A stretch of 42,507 bases of DNA from Vicinamibacteria bacterium (GTDB lineage Bacteria; Acidobacteriota; Vicinamibacteria; Fen-336). Positions 1 to 7,801 of the stretch are shown piece by piece. The position numbers and the translations under genes are program-made. The notes beneath the pieces were generated by a model. It saw nothing but the letters and a program-made list of their open reading frames with translations, was not told the origin of the DNA and ran no database searches. How positions within the stretch are numbered: the first letter of the stretch is position 1; every line of letters begins with the position of its first letter. The DNA lies in assembly GCA_035570235.1 (NCBI GenBank), contig DATMML010000011.1, forward strand, positions 1 to 42,507, given 5' to 3'.

Positions 1-1254
1 CATGAGGAACGCGTTGGCCGCCCCCCCGCCATCCACCCGGAGCTCCCGGATGGGGATCCCGGACTCGACGTTCATGACGTCGATCACGTCGCGGGTCTGG
101 TAGGCAATGCTCTCCAGGGTGGCGCGAATGAGGTGGCGGCGTCCCGCGCCCCGAGTGAGGCCCACGATGGCCCCCCGCGCGCCCATATCCCAATAGGGAG
201 CACCGAGGCCGGCGAAGGCGGGGACGATGTAGACCCCTCCCGTGTCCTTTAGCCCGGCCGCGATGGCCTCGGTTTCCGCGGCGTTGTGGATGAGGCCGAG
301 TTCGTCGCGCAGCCACTGCACCGCTGCTCCCGCGATGAAGATGGACCCCTCCAGGGCGTAGACGGGACTCCCGGTGGCGTCGCAGCAAAGGGTGGCGAGA
401 AGGCCCCCGGTGCTCTTCACCCGCTTCCGGCCCATGTTCATCATCACGAAACAGCCGGTGCCGTAGGTGTTCTTGGCAAGACCGGGCTCCCAGCATCCCT
501 GCCCGAAAAGGGCGGCCTGCTGGTCGCCGGCGATCCCGGAAACGGGGACCCCTGCGGGCAGGCCGGACTTGGGCGCGGTCTCCCCGAAGAACCCGCTGCT
601 CGGCCGCACCTCGGGAAGCATGGCGGGGGGGATGTCGAGGATCTGGAGGAGGCGGGGATCCCACCGCCGCTCGTGGATGTCGAAGATCAGCGTCCGCGAG
701 GCATTGGTGGGATCGGTGGCGTGGACGGCGCCGTCGGTGAGCCGAAAGAGCAGCCAGGTGTCGATGGTCCCAAAGAGCACGTCTCCAGCCGCGGCGCCCG
801 CCCGAAGCTCGGGGTAGCGGTCCAGAATCCAGCGAATCTTCGTCCCTGAGAAGTAGGGGTCGAGGACGAGGCCGGTACGCTCGCGGAAGGTAGGCTCATG
901 GCCGTCCCTCCGCAGGCGCTCGCAAATCTCCGCGGTCTGGCGGCTCTGCCAGACGATCGCGGGATGAACCGGCCGACCGGTTTTCCGCTCCCACACCACC
1001 GTGGTCTCGCGCTGGTTGGTGACGCCGATGGCCCTGAGCTCTCCCGGTCCCACCCCGGCCGCGTCCAGAGCCTCCTTCATGACCCGGCGGCTGACTTGCC
1101 AAATCTCCTCCGGGTCGTGCTCCACCCAACCCGGCTGGGGGTAGAACTGCTTGAACTCGGAGTAAGCGCGGCCCAACACCTGGCCGTCGTGCGAGAAAGC
1201 GAGGGCGGTGCTCCCGGTCGTGCCCTGATCGAGGGCGAGGACGGCGGCGGGCAT
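1..1254 (-). CDS. glpK: glycerol kinase, C-terminus cut by window edge
   Basis: The protein phosphorylates glycerol with ATP to glycerol-3-phosphate in the cytoplasm, feeding glycerol catabolism and phospholipid synthesis. 418 codons are visible with no stop before base 1; family members are about 500 residues, so some 80 C-terminal residues lie outside the window. FGGY-kinase landmarks are clear: the N-terminal phosphate-binding motif [40 protein letters not shown] and [12 protein letters not shown] at the edge. The ATG at 1254 has AGGAG seven bases upstream. The gene stands alone, divergent from the acyltransferase at 1455. Identification is firm from conserved motifs; other FGGY kinases such as xylulokinase fit less well because [10 protein letters not shown] and NQRETT are typical of GlpK. 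Confidence 0.95.
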   Translation of the reverse strand, partial: MPAAVLALDQGTTGSTALAFSHDGQVLGRAYSEFKQFYPQPGWVEHDPEEIWQVSRRVMKEALDAAGVGPGELRAIGVTNQRETTVVWERKTGRPVHPAIVWQSRQTAEICERLRRDGHEPTFRERTGLVLDPYFSGTKIRWILDRYPELRAGAAAGDVLFGTIDTWLLFRLTDGAVHATDPTNASRTLIFDIHERRWDPRLLQILDIPPAMLPEVRPSSGFFGETAPKSGLPAGVPVSGIAGDQQAALFGQGCWEPGLAKNTYGTGCFVMMNMGRKRVKSTGGLLATLCCDATGSPVYALEGSIFIAGAAVQWLRDELGLIHNAAETEAIAAGLKDTGGVYIVPAFAGLGAPYWDMGARGAIVGLTRGAGRRHLIRATLESIAYQTRDVIDVMNVESGIPIRELRVDGGGAANAFLM

Positions 1255-1278
1255 GGGGGCGGCTCCTTTCGAGTCCTT

Positions 1279-1284
1279 ATTGTA
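1279..1284 (-). promoter_or_regulatory. putative -10 element of glpK
   Basis: TACAAT on the minus strand lies about 25 bases upstream of the glpK start, leaving a short leader that contains the AGGAG site. No good -35 hexamer is found at 16-18 bases, so this is only a weak call. Confidence 0.3.
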
Positions 1285-1454
1285 GCGGGGAGGCCCGTGG
1301 AAGCGATGGCCGGGCACGGCCTCGTGATAATCTCGAACGCCCGGCGCCGGGTGAACCTTCCCCGACCGAGCCGGAGGATCGCACGGTGGGCCTTGAGATT
1401 TCTGGTTCGCGGGCCGCGACGGGTCGTCCCGCGCCTTCTGGCTTGGCGAGGGTG

Positions 1455-2243
1455 ATGCGGGCGCTCCGCAGCAGCGCGTTCCTCGCTGTCTACGCCATCC
1501 ACATGCTCCTCACGTTCGGCGCCGTCCAGCGTTTTCTCGTCTGGCCCCTGGCCCTCCTATGGCCTGCGCGTCGCCGGAATATCGTGGGCTGGTGGTTCCG
1601 CCTCCAAGCGCACTTGACCCTGGCCATGGCGCGGGTGCTCGCCAACGTGCGGATCACGATCCAGGGGGCGATTGAGCCGGGGACCTGTGTGGTGGTCATG
1701 AACCACCAGTCCGTTCTCGACATTCCCATCGCCTATGCCCTGGTGCGGGGGCCCTACCCGCTCATCCCCACCCGCGCCCGGTACCGGTACGGCATGCCCG
1801 CGGTGTCACCCCTAATCCGGCTGGGCCGGCTTCCCCTGGTCCGGCAGGAGCCGGGGTCGGCGCGGGCGGATGTCAAGAGCATGCAGGCCGCGGCCGAGCA
1901 GGTGGCGCGGGAGGAGCACTCCCTGCTGATCTTCGCGGAGGGGCATCGCACCCGGGACGGCGAGATCGGTCCATTCATGCGGACGGGCCTGAAGGTCGTC
2001 CTGGCCCGCGCCCGGCGTCCCGTCTACTGCATCGTGGAAGACGGGCTCTGGCACGTGCGCACGTTCGCCGATGTCTGCCTGCGCTTCGCGGACAGCTCGG
2101 CGGAGGTGGTGGTCCTGGGTCCGTTCGAGGCGCCCGCGGGGAAGGACATCGAGGGCTTTATCGAATCCCTCCGCGAGCGGATGGTGACCGCCCTCCGGGA
2201 GATACGGGCCCGCCGGCAGGGGAGGGAAGGAACGGCCGCCTGA
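1455..2243 (+). CDS. PlsC-like 1-acyl-sn-glycerol-3-phosphate acyltransferase
   Basis: Predicted lysophosphatidic acid acyltransferase, which adds the second acyl chain to make phosphatidic acid at the inner membrane. The 262-residue product has a hydrophobic N-terminus, the catalytic HX4D box as NHQSVLD (about residue 84), and a substrate block [10 protein letters not shown] where most members have FPEGTRS, so Pro and Thr of that motif are changed to Ala and His. Basic residues are common at the C-terminus. The reading frame is open back to a GTG at 1386, but the ATG at 1455 follows GCGAGGG and begins with a basic residue before the membrane segment, so it is preferred. It ends convergently with the QueA-like gene. 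PlsC-fold enzymes differ in acyl and acceptor specificity, so the exact substrate is uncertain. Confidence 0.85.
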   Translation: MRALRSSAFLAVYAIHMLLTFGAVQRFLVWPLALLWPARRRNIVGWWFRLQAHLTLAMARVLANVRITIQGAIEPGTCVVVMNHQSVLDIPIAYALVRGPYPLIPTRARYRYGMPAVSPLIRLGRLPLVRQEPGSARADVKSMQAAAEQVAREEHSLLIFAEGHRTRDGEIGPFMRTGLKVVLARARRPVYCIVEDGLWHVRTFADVCLRFADSSAEVVVLGPFEAPAGKDIEGFIESLRERMVTALREIRARRQGREGTAA

Positions 2244-2247
2244 CGGC

Positions 2248-2268
2248 GGGGACCGGCCCCGGATCCCC
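2248..2268. terminator. GC-rich hairpin between convergent genes
   Basis: GGGGA-CCGG-CC-CCGG-A-TCCCC can fold into a stem of nine pairs with one bulged base. It occupies the 33-base gap between the convergent stops of the PlsC-like and QueA-like genes, so it could end transcripts from both sides. There is no T tract, so it is not a classic intrinsic terminator. Confidence 0.35.
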
Positions 2269-2276
2269 TCCCCGGG

Positions 2277-3305
2277 TCAATCCGGGAGGATCAGGCTCGA
2301 GTCGCCGAATTCGTGACCGACATACCCCGCCGCTTCCATGTGGCGGTAGGCCCGCTCGAGCAGTTCCGTGGGCGCAAAGGCGGTGAGAAGCGCGAAGTGG
2401 CTGGTGCCTGGCTCGTGGATCCCGGTCAAGAGTCCATCCACGACGCGAGGACGATGAGCGGCCCCGATCCGGAGGGTCGTGACGCCCCTACCGGGATCCA
2501 GCCGGCCCGCTCCTACCGCCGCCGCTCCTTCGAGGGCCCGGACCACGGTGGTCCCCACCGCCACCACACGACGACCCCGGGCCTTCGCGAGTTCCACCGC
2601 CTCCACGGTTTCCGGGGGGACCTCGTAGGGCTCCGGGAGGGGCAGCTGGGCGTCCAGGGTGGGGTCTCCGGTCGAAGAGAGGCCGGCGGCGTGGGTGAGC
2701 GTCGCCAGGTCGACCCCCGACCGCCGGAGGCGGAGCAGCAGGCCCAGGGTGAGGGGGTGCCCCGCCGAGGGCAGCTCCGCCGACCAGGGGCGCGAGGCGT
2801 ATGCGGTCTGGACGTGGGCGAGGGCCAGCGGGCGCTCGATATAGGAGTACTGCACCGGCCGGCCCTGGCGGTAGAGCGCATTCCATAGGGCCTCTCCGTC
2901 CTGATCGAAGCGGAGTCTCACGAGGCGGGCGGAGAGGGGGGAGATGCTGGTCAGCGTCGCCATGAGATCGGGGCCGAAGGTCAGCCGTTCGCGCTCCCGC
3001 AGGGGAGGGGGCGGCGGGCGGTCCTCGGTGCGCAGCCGCCAGTCCCCGGCTCCGAAAAGCACGGCCGTGAAGTCCCCTCCGGGAACGCTGCCCACGAGCC
3101 GCACCTCCAGGGGCTCTCCGGTGGACGTGCGCCCACCCAACGACGCAGGCAAGGTGGCGGCGTCATTGACCACGATGAGGTCTCCGGCGCGCAGGAGGCG
3201 AGGCAAATCAACCACCCGAGCGTCCGAGAGCGTGTTGCGACCGGGATCGATCCGCAGCAGCCGCGCCGTCTCGGGCTCGGCGCGGGGCCAGGTCGCGGGC
3301 GTCAT
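2277..3305 (-). CDS. QueA-like S-adenosylmethionine:tRNA ribosyltransferase-isomerase
   Basis: 342 residues of the QueA family, whose characterised members transfer the ribosyl moiety of SAM to preQ1 in tRNA during queuosine synthesis. Recognisable blocks are GDLIVVNDAATLPASL near residue 41 (canonical QueA has VNDT(K/R)V(I/L)PARL), the SAGHPLTLGLL stretch, GTTVVRALE and DGLLTGIHEPGTSHFALL, followed by a terminal YxxxxxxxYxxHEFGDSSLIL. The lack of the usual K/R of the VNDTKV box and the short N-terminus suggest a divergent QueA-like subgroup rather than the classical enzyme. The ATG overlaps the stop of the upstream SDR gene (ATGA), so the two are translationally coupled. No tgt or other queuosine gene is present in the window. 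Whether it acts on tRNA is uncertain. Confidence 0.85.
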   Translation of the reverse strand: MTPATWPRAEPETARLLRIDPGRNTLSDARVVDLPRLLRAGDLIVVNDAATLPASLGGRTSTGEPLEVRLVGSVPGGDFTAVLFGAGDWRLRTEDRPPPPPLRERERLTFGPDLMATLTSISPLSARLVRLRFDQDGEALWNALYRQGRPVQYSYIERPLALAHVQTAYASRPWSAELPSAGHPLTLGLLLRLRRSGVDLATLTHAAGLSSTGDPTLDAQLPLPEPYEVPPETVEAVELAKARGRRVVAVGTTVVRALEGAAAVGAGRLDPGRGVTTLRIGAAHRPRVVDGLLTGIHEPGTSHFALLTAFAPTELLERAYRHMEAAGYVGHEFGDSSLILPD

Positions 3306-4051
3306 GCCCCCGCTGCCTCAAGGGGGGGATGCGGAGCCCAGGACATCACCTCGATACGCGCCCCCTCGGCCAGACTCTCCGCGTGTTCTATGAGGGCGAG
3401 AATGCGCTCCGCGACGCGGGCGGGGTCCCGGAGCGACCCGGGATCCTCATCGGGAACGGCGTCGGCGTGCATCCGGGTGTTCATCTCCCCGGGGTCTACG
3501 GCGAGGAACCGCACCCCCGTCCCCCGGAGCTCCGCGGCCGCGATCCTCGCCAAGTGATCGAGGGCGGCCTTGGAAATGCCGTAGGCGCCCCAGCGCGGAT
3601 AACCCACGACGGCCGCGTCGGAGCTGATGTGTAGGACGAGCCCGCGCCCGCGCAAGAGCATCGATCCGGCCACGGCCTTCGTCAGTCGGAAAGGGCCGAC
3701 AAGGTTGGTTTCGAGAACCCGCTGCAGTTCCTCGGCCTCCGTCTCCAGGAGCAGTCGTAGGGGCAGCCGCCCCAGGGTGCTTGCGTTGTGAACGAGAAGG
3801 TCGATGGGCCCGACCAGGGCCGCGGCAGCCCCCACCAAGGGGGGGATCGCCTCGGCCTGGGAGACGTCGGCCACCAGGGCATGGGCTTCTCCTCCGGAGG
3901 CTCGGATCTCCGCCACCACCCCCTCGAGGTCTGCGCGACCCCGGGCCACGAGCACGACCCGGGCGCCCTTCCGGGCCAAGGCCCGGCCGAGGGCGGCCCC
4001 CAGGCCCCGGCTCCCCCCGGTTATGAGCACCGACCGTCCCCTTAGATCCAT
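3302..4051 (-). CDS. short-chain dehydrogenase/reductase (SDR)
   Basis: Classical NAD(P)-dependent SDR of 249 residues. The cofactor motif TGGSRGLG is at residues 11-18, the HNAS block at about 88, the active-site Asn in ETNLVGP (116), Ser144 in HISSDAA, and the YxxxK pair Tyr157/Lys161 (YGISK), so the catalytic tetrad is complete. ALVADVSQ is the usual adenine-ring Asp element. The frame is open upstream to 4111, but the ATG at 4051 has GGGAGG at proper spacing and directly precedes the first beta strand, so it is the start. It is the first gene of an operon with the QueA-like gene and diverges from the XRE-cupin regulator, which may control it. The substrate cannot be read from sequence. 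Confidence 0.9.
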   Translation of the reverse strand: MDLRGRSVLITGGSRGLGAALGRALARKGARVVLVARGRADLEGVVAEIRASGGEAHALVADVSQAEAIPPLVGAAAALVGPIDLLVHNASTLGRLPLRLLLETEAEELQRVLETNLVGPFRLTKAVAGSMLLRGRGLVLHISSDAAVVGYPRWGAYGISKAALDHLARIAAAELRGTGVRFLAVDPGEMNTRMHADAVPDEDPGSLRDPARVAERILALIEHAESLAEGARIEVMSWAPHPPLEAAGA

Positions 4052-4103
4052 GGCCTGCCTCCCGCCTTCAAAGGTATGTCGCCCCCGCCAGAGGGCGAGC
4101 GTT

Positions 4104-4133
4104 CTTGCCAATAGATTGGCAGGGGGCTATCCT
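4104..4133 (+). promoter_or_regulatory. sigma-70-like promoter with palindromic operator, leaderless start
   Basis: TTGCCA (4105-4110), a 17-base spacer and TATCCT (4128-4133) form a good housekeeping promoter. A perfect dyad, TGCCAAT-AG-ATTGGCA (4106-4121), covers the -35 hexamer and half the spacer. The expected transcription start is about 4140, next to the ATG at 4141, so the mRNA of the XRE-cupin gene would be leaderless. The dyad also lies in the only intergenic space shared with the divergent SDR gene. It is AT-rich against a GC-rich background. Operator use by the adjacent helix-turn-helix protein is inferred. Confidence 0.65.
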
Positions 4134-4140
4134 GCTGGCC

Positions 4141-4695
4141 ATGGCGGGGGAGATCTCCGGACGCTTGGCCAGGAACATCAAACAGCTCCGGGAGGCCCGC
4201 GGCCTCACCCAGGTACAAATGGCGAAAGTCTGCGGGATACCCAGAGCCACCTGGGGTCACTTGGAGTCGGGGGCAGCCAATCCAACCCTTTTAGTGCTAC
4301 ACAAGGTTGCCCTCGCGCTCCAGGTGCCGCTCGAGGAGTTGACCGCCGCCCCCCGGGCCTCGGGCCGCCGGTACCCGAAAGAGGCCCTCCCGACGCGCAA
4401 GCAGGGGGACGGGGTGGTCCGCAGTCTGCTTCCGGACCCTATCCCGGCCATGCTGATCGACCGCATGGAGATCCCGCCTCAGGGACGGATCCCGGGCGTT
4501 CCGCACATGCCGGGCACGCGTGAGTATCTGACCTGCGAAGCCGGGCAGATCGTGCTCGCGGTGGCGGGAGAGCAGTGGACGCTCGGCCCCGGTGATGTCG
4601 TGGTCTTCCGGGGTGACCAGCGCCACTCCTACCGGAACGGTGGGACGCGGTCGGCGATCGGCTATTCGGTGGTGCTCCTGGCCCCGGTGGGCTGA
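4141..4695 (+). CDS. XRE-family regulator with C-terminal cupin domain
   Basis: 184-residue transcription factor. Residues 10-65 form a Cro/CI-type helix-turn-helix (LARNIKQLREARGLTQ, MAKVCGIPRATWGHLESG), and residues 100-180 form a small cupin barrel ending in GPGDVVVFRGDQRHSYRN. Proteins of this architecture usually repress a neighbouring metabolic operon and sense a small ligand in the cupin; the divergent SDR/QueA-like operon is the natural target. Translation could begin at a TTG at 4105, but that would place the promoter and operator inside the gene. The ATG at 4141 sits where transcription should start and precedes the HTH by a normal distance. There is no Shine-Dalgarno at good spacing, which fits leaderless translation. 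Confidence 0.85.
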   Translation: MAGEISGRLARNIKQLREARGLTQVQMAKVCGIPRATWGHLESGAANPTLLVLHKVALALQVPLEELTAAPRASGRRYPKEALPTRKQGDGVVRSLLPDPIPAMLIDRMEIPPQGRIPGVPHMPGTREYLTCEAGQIVLAVAGEQWTLGPGDVVVFRGDQRHSYRNGGTRSAIGYSVVLLAPVG

Positions 4696-4779
4696 CCAGG
4701 AGAAGCCTCGCCCGCGGACGACGGCTCCCCCCGGGGTAGGCGATGGAGGGCTCCCGCAATCCCCAGCGCGGTTGCGGCT

Positions 4780-5334
4780 CTAGGCCTCGGCGGTCAGGGG
4801 TTTCGCGCCGGCGGGAATCAGGTTGTCCGGGAAGGGTGCGTCGAGGAAGCGGAGGCCTAGGCGCAAGACCGCCTCCGCGGTGGCGCCCTTGGTGGCGGTT
4901 ACGTACATGACTTCCGCCCGCGTTCTGAAGCCGCCCTCCGCCTCGAACACCACCACCTCGCCCTTTTCGACCGCCATGTGACTCAGCACCAAGGCTCCGC
5001 CCCGGGCGATCACCTCCGTAGCCGTGTCCTCCGCCTGGGCAGTCGGGTTCTTCCAGAAGGGCATCCGGCCCAATCGAACCGGGATAGTCGCCTCGAACCG
5101 TTGGAACTCACGCCGCTCGCCCCCCTCGACCCGCGCCTTGGCCTCTGCGTAGTCTTCGGCGGTGGCGGGCTTGCCCAGGCTCTTCCACTCCCCGAGGCTG
5201 ACCACAAGGCCCTGGTCCGGGCCATTTCCAGAACCCGCGCAGGGCGAGGCGGGAACCTCTCCCAAGACGACCCAAGCGCCGCCCCGGCAGGAGCAGCTCG
5301 TCGAGTGCAGCCCGACTCTCATCTCATGTTCCAC
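4780..5334 (-). CDS. PilZ-like domain protein
   Basis: 184 residues. The C-terminal two thirds look like a PilZ fold, the common c-di-GMP receptor: an RxxxR-type start (RREFQRFEATIPVRL, about residues 73-87), a central turn (TEVIARGGALVLS) where active receptors have D/NxSxxG, a GEVVVFE strand and a last strand LGLRFLD. The second motif is degenerate, so nucleotide binding is doubtful. The N-terminal 60 residues carry Cys-Ser-Cys and no known domain. The GTG at 5334 has AGGAG ten bases upstream; an ATG four codons on (5322) is the alternative. It lies 43 bases after the DUF4388-REC-GAF gene, so the pair is probably one operon, in keeping with the c-di-GMP enzymes at 24107 and 30546. Confidence 0.65.
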   Translation of the reverse strand: MEHEMRVGLHSTSCSCRGGAWVVLGEVPASPCAGSGNGPDQGLVVSLGEWKSLGKPATAEDYAEAKARVEGGERREFQRFEATIPVRLGRMPFWKNPTAQAEDTATEVIARGGALVLSHMAVEKGEVVVFEAEGGFRTRAEVMYVTATKGATAEAVLRLGLRFLDAPFPDNLIPAGAKPLTAEA

Positions 5335-5377
5335 CTAAAGGTCACTCCTCTTAGGGCCGGGGGCCGAGCGTCTTCCC

Positions 5378-6979
5378 TCACGTGAGGGGGGCGCGGGCCC
5401 AGGCTCCGGTCTCCGGGTGCGTCCGACGGCGGAAGGAGGCGTTCTCCAGCGCCACCCCCGCTTGATTAATGAACACCTCCAGGGTCTCCAGTCGGCGGAA
5501 GTCCGCCCCGGTGGCGGGGTTGTCGCCGAGGAGCAACGCGATCGTCTCCCGCTGGGCGACGAGGGGGAGCAGGGCCACGGCCTGGGAACGGACTCGACCG
5601 AGGGTGGAACCGAGGCGGGCCCAATCATCCTTCGAAAGCGGTCCCCGGTAGGGCCGGGCGCTCGCCACCACCTCCTCGAACACCGATGGCTCGGCCAGGG
5701 GGAGGGCCAGATCGCGCGCCTTCAGGCCGACTTCATCGCCCTCGGGCCCAAAGCCTCCCAGCCCCCGCAACTCTCCGTCTTTCACCACGAAGAGGACGGC
5801 GCGCTCGAAGAACTCTCGAGCCGCCTTCACGACCAGTAAAGAGACTTGGTGAGCGTCCTGAGGACGGCTGAGCTCGTCAAGCCAGCGACGGAGCGAGGTG
5901 ACCTCGTCCCAGGATTCGACGCTTCGAGGGAGCTGGACAAAGGGTGAGGACCGAGCGGCGGGGGCCGCCTCCGCGGCTCCCTCCAACCGGGCCAGGATCT
6001 CCAGTAGGCGGTCGCCGAATGCCCGGAGGTCTGCCTCGAACTGGGCGGGGTCGAGGCGGGACAACACGGGCTTGAAGACCCAGCGGGACACGCCCACTCT
6101 CCGGGCGCGAGCGTGGAGCGTACGGGTCATACGGTCCGTCATCAAGAGCACGGGCGGATGCATACCCGCCTTCTGAAGGCGTTCCACGACCTCCAAGCCG
6201 CCGTTGAACGAGGAGCCATCCGAGGTGGGCATCCCCCGGTCGGCAACAAGGGTGAAGGGCAGCCCGACATCTCCCAGGCCCTTGGCCTTCTTCACCGCCG
6301 CCGAGGGCTGGCCGACCTCCACGACCTGGTAGTCGGCGTCGATGAGCCGCTGGGCCAGGCTCTCGCGAAGGTCGTCCTCGTCCTCCAGGAGCAGCACGAT
6401 GCGGTGACGATCGGAAGCGGGGGGATCCGCAACGGTCTCGGGGGGTGATGCGAGAGCGGGAGGCTTCTCCTCCGGGAGAGCGGGTGCCGACGGCTTCGTC
6501 TCCGCGGAGCCGGCATCGCTCGGCTCTGCCATGGGCTCGGCAAAGCCGGATTCCACCAAAGCCACGGAGTCCCGCCGGTCTTCATCCATGGTCCGGGCCA
6601 GCTCCAACAGCAACTCCTCGGGCTTGATGCCCTGGCGCAGCGTCAGGGAGGAGATGTCGTGGGACCCGACCGCCACCGGCGGTTCCGCCATGAGGTGGAA
6701 GCAGAAGGCCCCCTCCCGGAGGCGGATGAGTTGCTCCAGCGCTACCTCGACCCGCTGCCGGATGAGCGTCCCGCGCTTCTCTTCCGAAAGCTCAGCCACG
6801 CGGGGGTCGTTCGGGAGGCTGTCGGGAGTGGTGGCGGAGACAACGAGGCCCTCGCGAAAGACAAGCGCGGCCTCGCCACCCGAGGTCTGGACGGTCAGGT
6901 ATCCGGTCTTCTGGCTGAAAGCGATGATCTGAAGGATGTCGAGGAGGGGCATGTCCTCCAGGTTGCCGTTCAGGCTCAC
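5378..6979 (-). CDS. DUF4388 (PatA-like) - receiver - GAF signalling protein
   Basis: 533-residue cytoplasmic signalling protein. Residues 1-130 match the DUF4388/PatA N-terminal type (VSLNGNLEDMPLLDILQII, KTGYLTVQ, LVFREGLVVSA). A Pro/Ala/Glu linker spans about 145-190. A receiver domain at 193-325 keeps the acidic cluster LEDEDD, phospho-acceptor Asp247 (ADRGMP), Thr/Asp of LLMTDR and Lys303 (FKP). A GAF-like domain fills about 360-515. The open frame runs up to 7273, but the GTG at 6979 with TGGAG five bases before it begins exactly at the conserved domain, so upstream codons are taken as noncoding. The receiver could accept phosphate from one of the kinases here. A sigma-54-like promoter lies just upstream. 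Output is unknown: there is no DNA-binding or enzymatic domain. Confidence 0.8.
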   Translation of the reverse strand: MSLNGNLEDMPLLDILQIIAFSQKTGYLTVQTSGGEAALVFREGLVVSATTPDSLPNDPRVAELSEEKRGTLIRQRVEVALEQLIRLREGAFCFHLMAEPPVAVGSHDISSLTLRQGIKPEELLLELARTMDEDRRDSVALVESGFAEPMAEPSDAGSAETKPSAPALPEEKPPALASPPETVADPPASDRHRIVLLLEDEDDLRESLAQRLIDADYQVVEVGQPSAAVKKAKGLGDVGLPFTLVADRGMPTSDGSSFNGGLEVVERLQKAGMHPPVLLMTDRMTRTLHARARRVGVSRWVFKPVLSRLDPAQFEADLRAFGDRLLEILARLEGAAEAAPAARSSPFVQLPRSVESWDEVTSLRRWLDELSRPQDAHQVSLLVVKAAREFFERAVLFVVKDGELRGLGGFGPEGDEVGLKARDLALPLAEPSVFEEVVASARPYRGPLSKDDWARLGSTLGRVRSQAVALLPLVAQRETIALLLGDNPATGADFRRLETLEVFINQAGVALENASFRRRTHPETGAWARAPLT

Positions 6980-7801
6980 GGTAACTCCACGCGTCCCGAT
7001 TCCACCGGGGGCAGCATGTGCAAGGCCTGGGCCACGAGGGGAGCGGGGAGCCGCCATCGCGCTAACCCGCAGAAGGAGATAGGGTTGCGTGGGCAGGGGT
7101 AAGGGAGGACGCGAAAGCGGGGATCCGGGATGTCGCACGGCCGTCTTGATTCCAGGATGAAGCCGGTCGGGAGCCGTATGGAGGAGGCATCCGCCGAGCA
7201 CCGGCGCTTCCGGCGGCGGGGGAGTCGGCTGCGAATCGTTCTCGCGGAGCGGGCTTCCTAGCTCCGTCGGCATCCACTAACTGTTTCTGCTACTCTCGTC
7301 GAGACCCGTAGTGACGCTTCGGAATTCGGGTGAGGGGCGGAGGGGCTTGGTGGAGCGGGCCCGCCCGGGACCGGCACTCTGGCCGCCAAGGGAAGGCGAG
7401 GCCGACATCGGGCCCGGCCCTGGGGTACGGGAAACACCGAGAGTGACTCCCATCCCTCAAGTGCTCCTCCGCAGGTAGTGGCGTGGTGCGGCGACCCACC
7501 GGCTTGGTTTCTGGAAGCGGTTACGATCGATGAGGCAAATCGGAGCACGATCTCCGGGGCCGCGGCCGAGGCGAGGCCGGCTCCGCGCTCGTGACCACGC
7601 GTGCCGGAGAGGGTCCCGGCTGCAGACGGGTCCCAGCTTCCCGCGGCAGGGCGGGGTGGGCAATGCCCCCCCCCGTTTCTTGGCCACCACCGGCGCTGGC
7701 CCTGCCGTCGGGGCCGCACCCGGCGAGCGGGGGACGCGTCCGTCCCGCCCGGGATCCCAGATCGAACGATTCTCTGCCCGACGCCTGGCAAGGCGACGAC
7801 C
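6980..7801. other. 822-base intergenic region between divergent signalling genes
   Basis: No convincing gene on either strand; the open frames here have low-complexity Arg/Pro/Gly-rich products typical of GC-rich noncoding DNA. The left part holds the sigma-54-like promoter and upstream element for the minus-strand DUF4388 gene. I found no convincing promoter for the histidine kinase starting near 7802. Confidence 0.55.
7018..7034 (-). promoter_or_regulatory. putative sigma-54 promoter of the DUF4388/PilZ operon
   Basis: On the minus strand TGGCCCAGGCCTTGCAC has GG and GC separated by exactly ten bases and a perfect TTGCA -12 block. The -24 block is TGGCCC against the TGGCAC consensus. Transcription would start near 7009, giving a 30-base leader that contains the TGGAG ribosome site of the gene at 6979. 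TCCGGGA at 7124-7130 is centred near -118. It is the weakest of the four sigma-54 candidates. Confidence 0.45.

Noticed and set aside
1077-1097. Minus-strand TTGGCAAG with GC ten bases after GG
   Set aside because: The -12 block is CCGC rather than TTGC and it lies inside glpK, far from any start.
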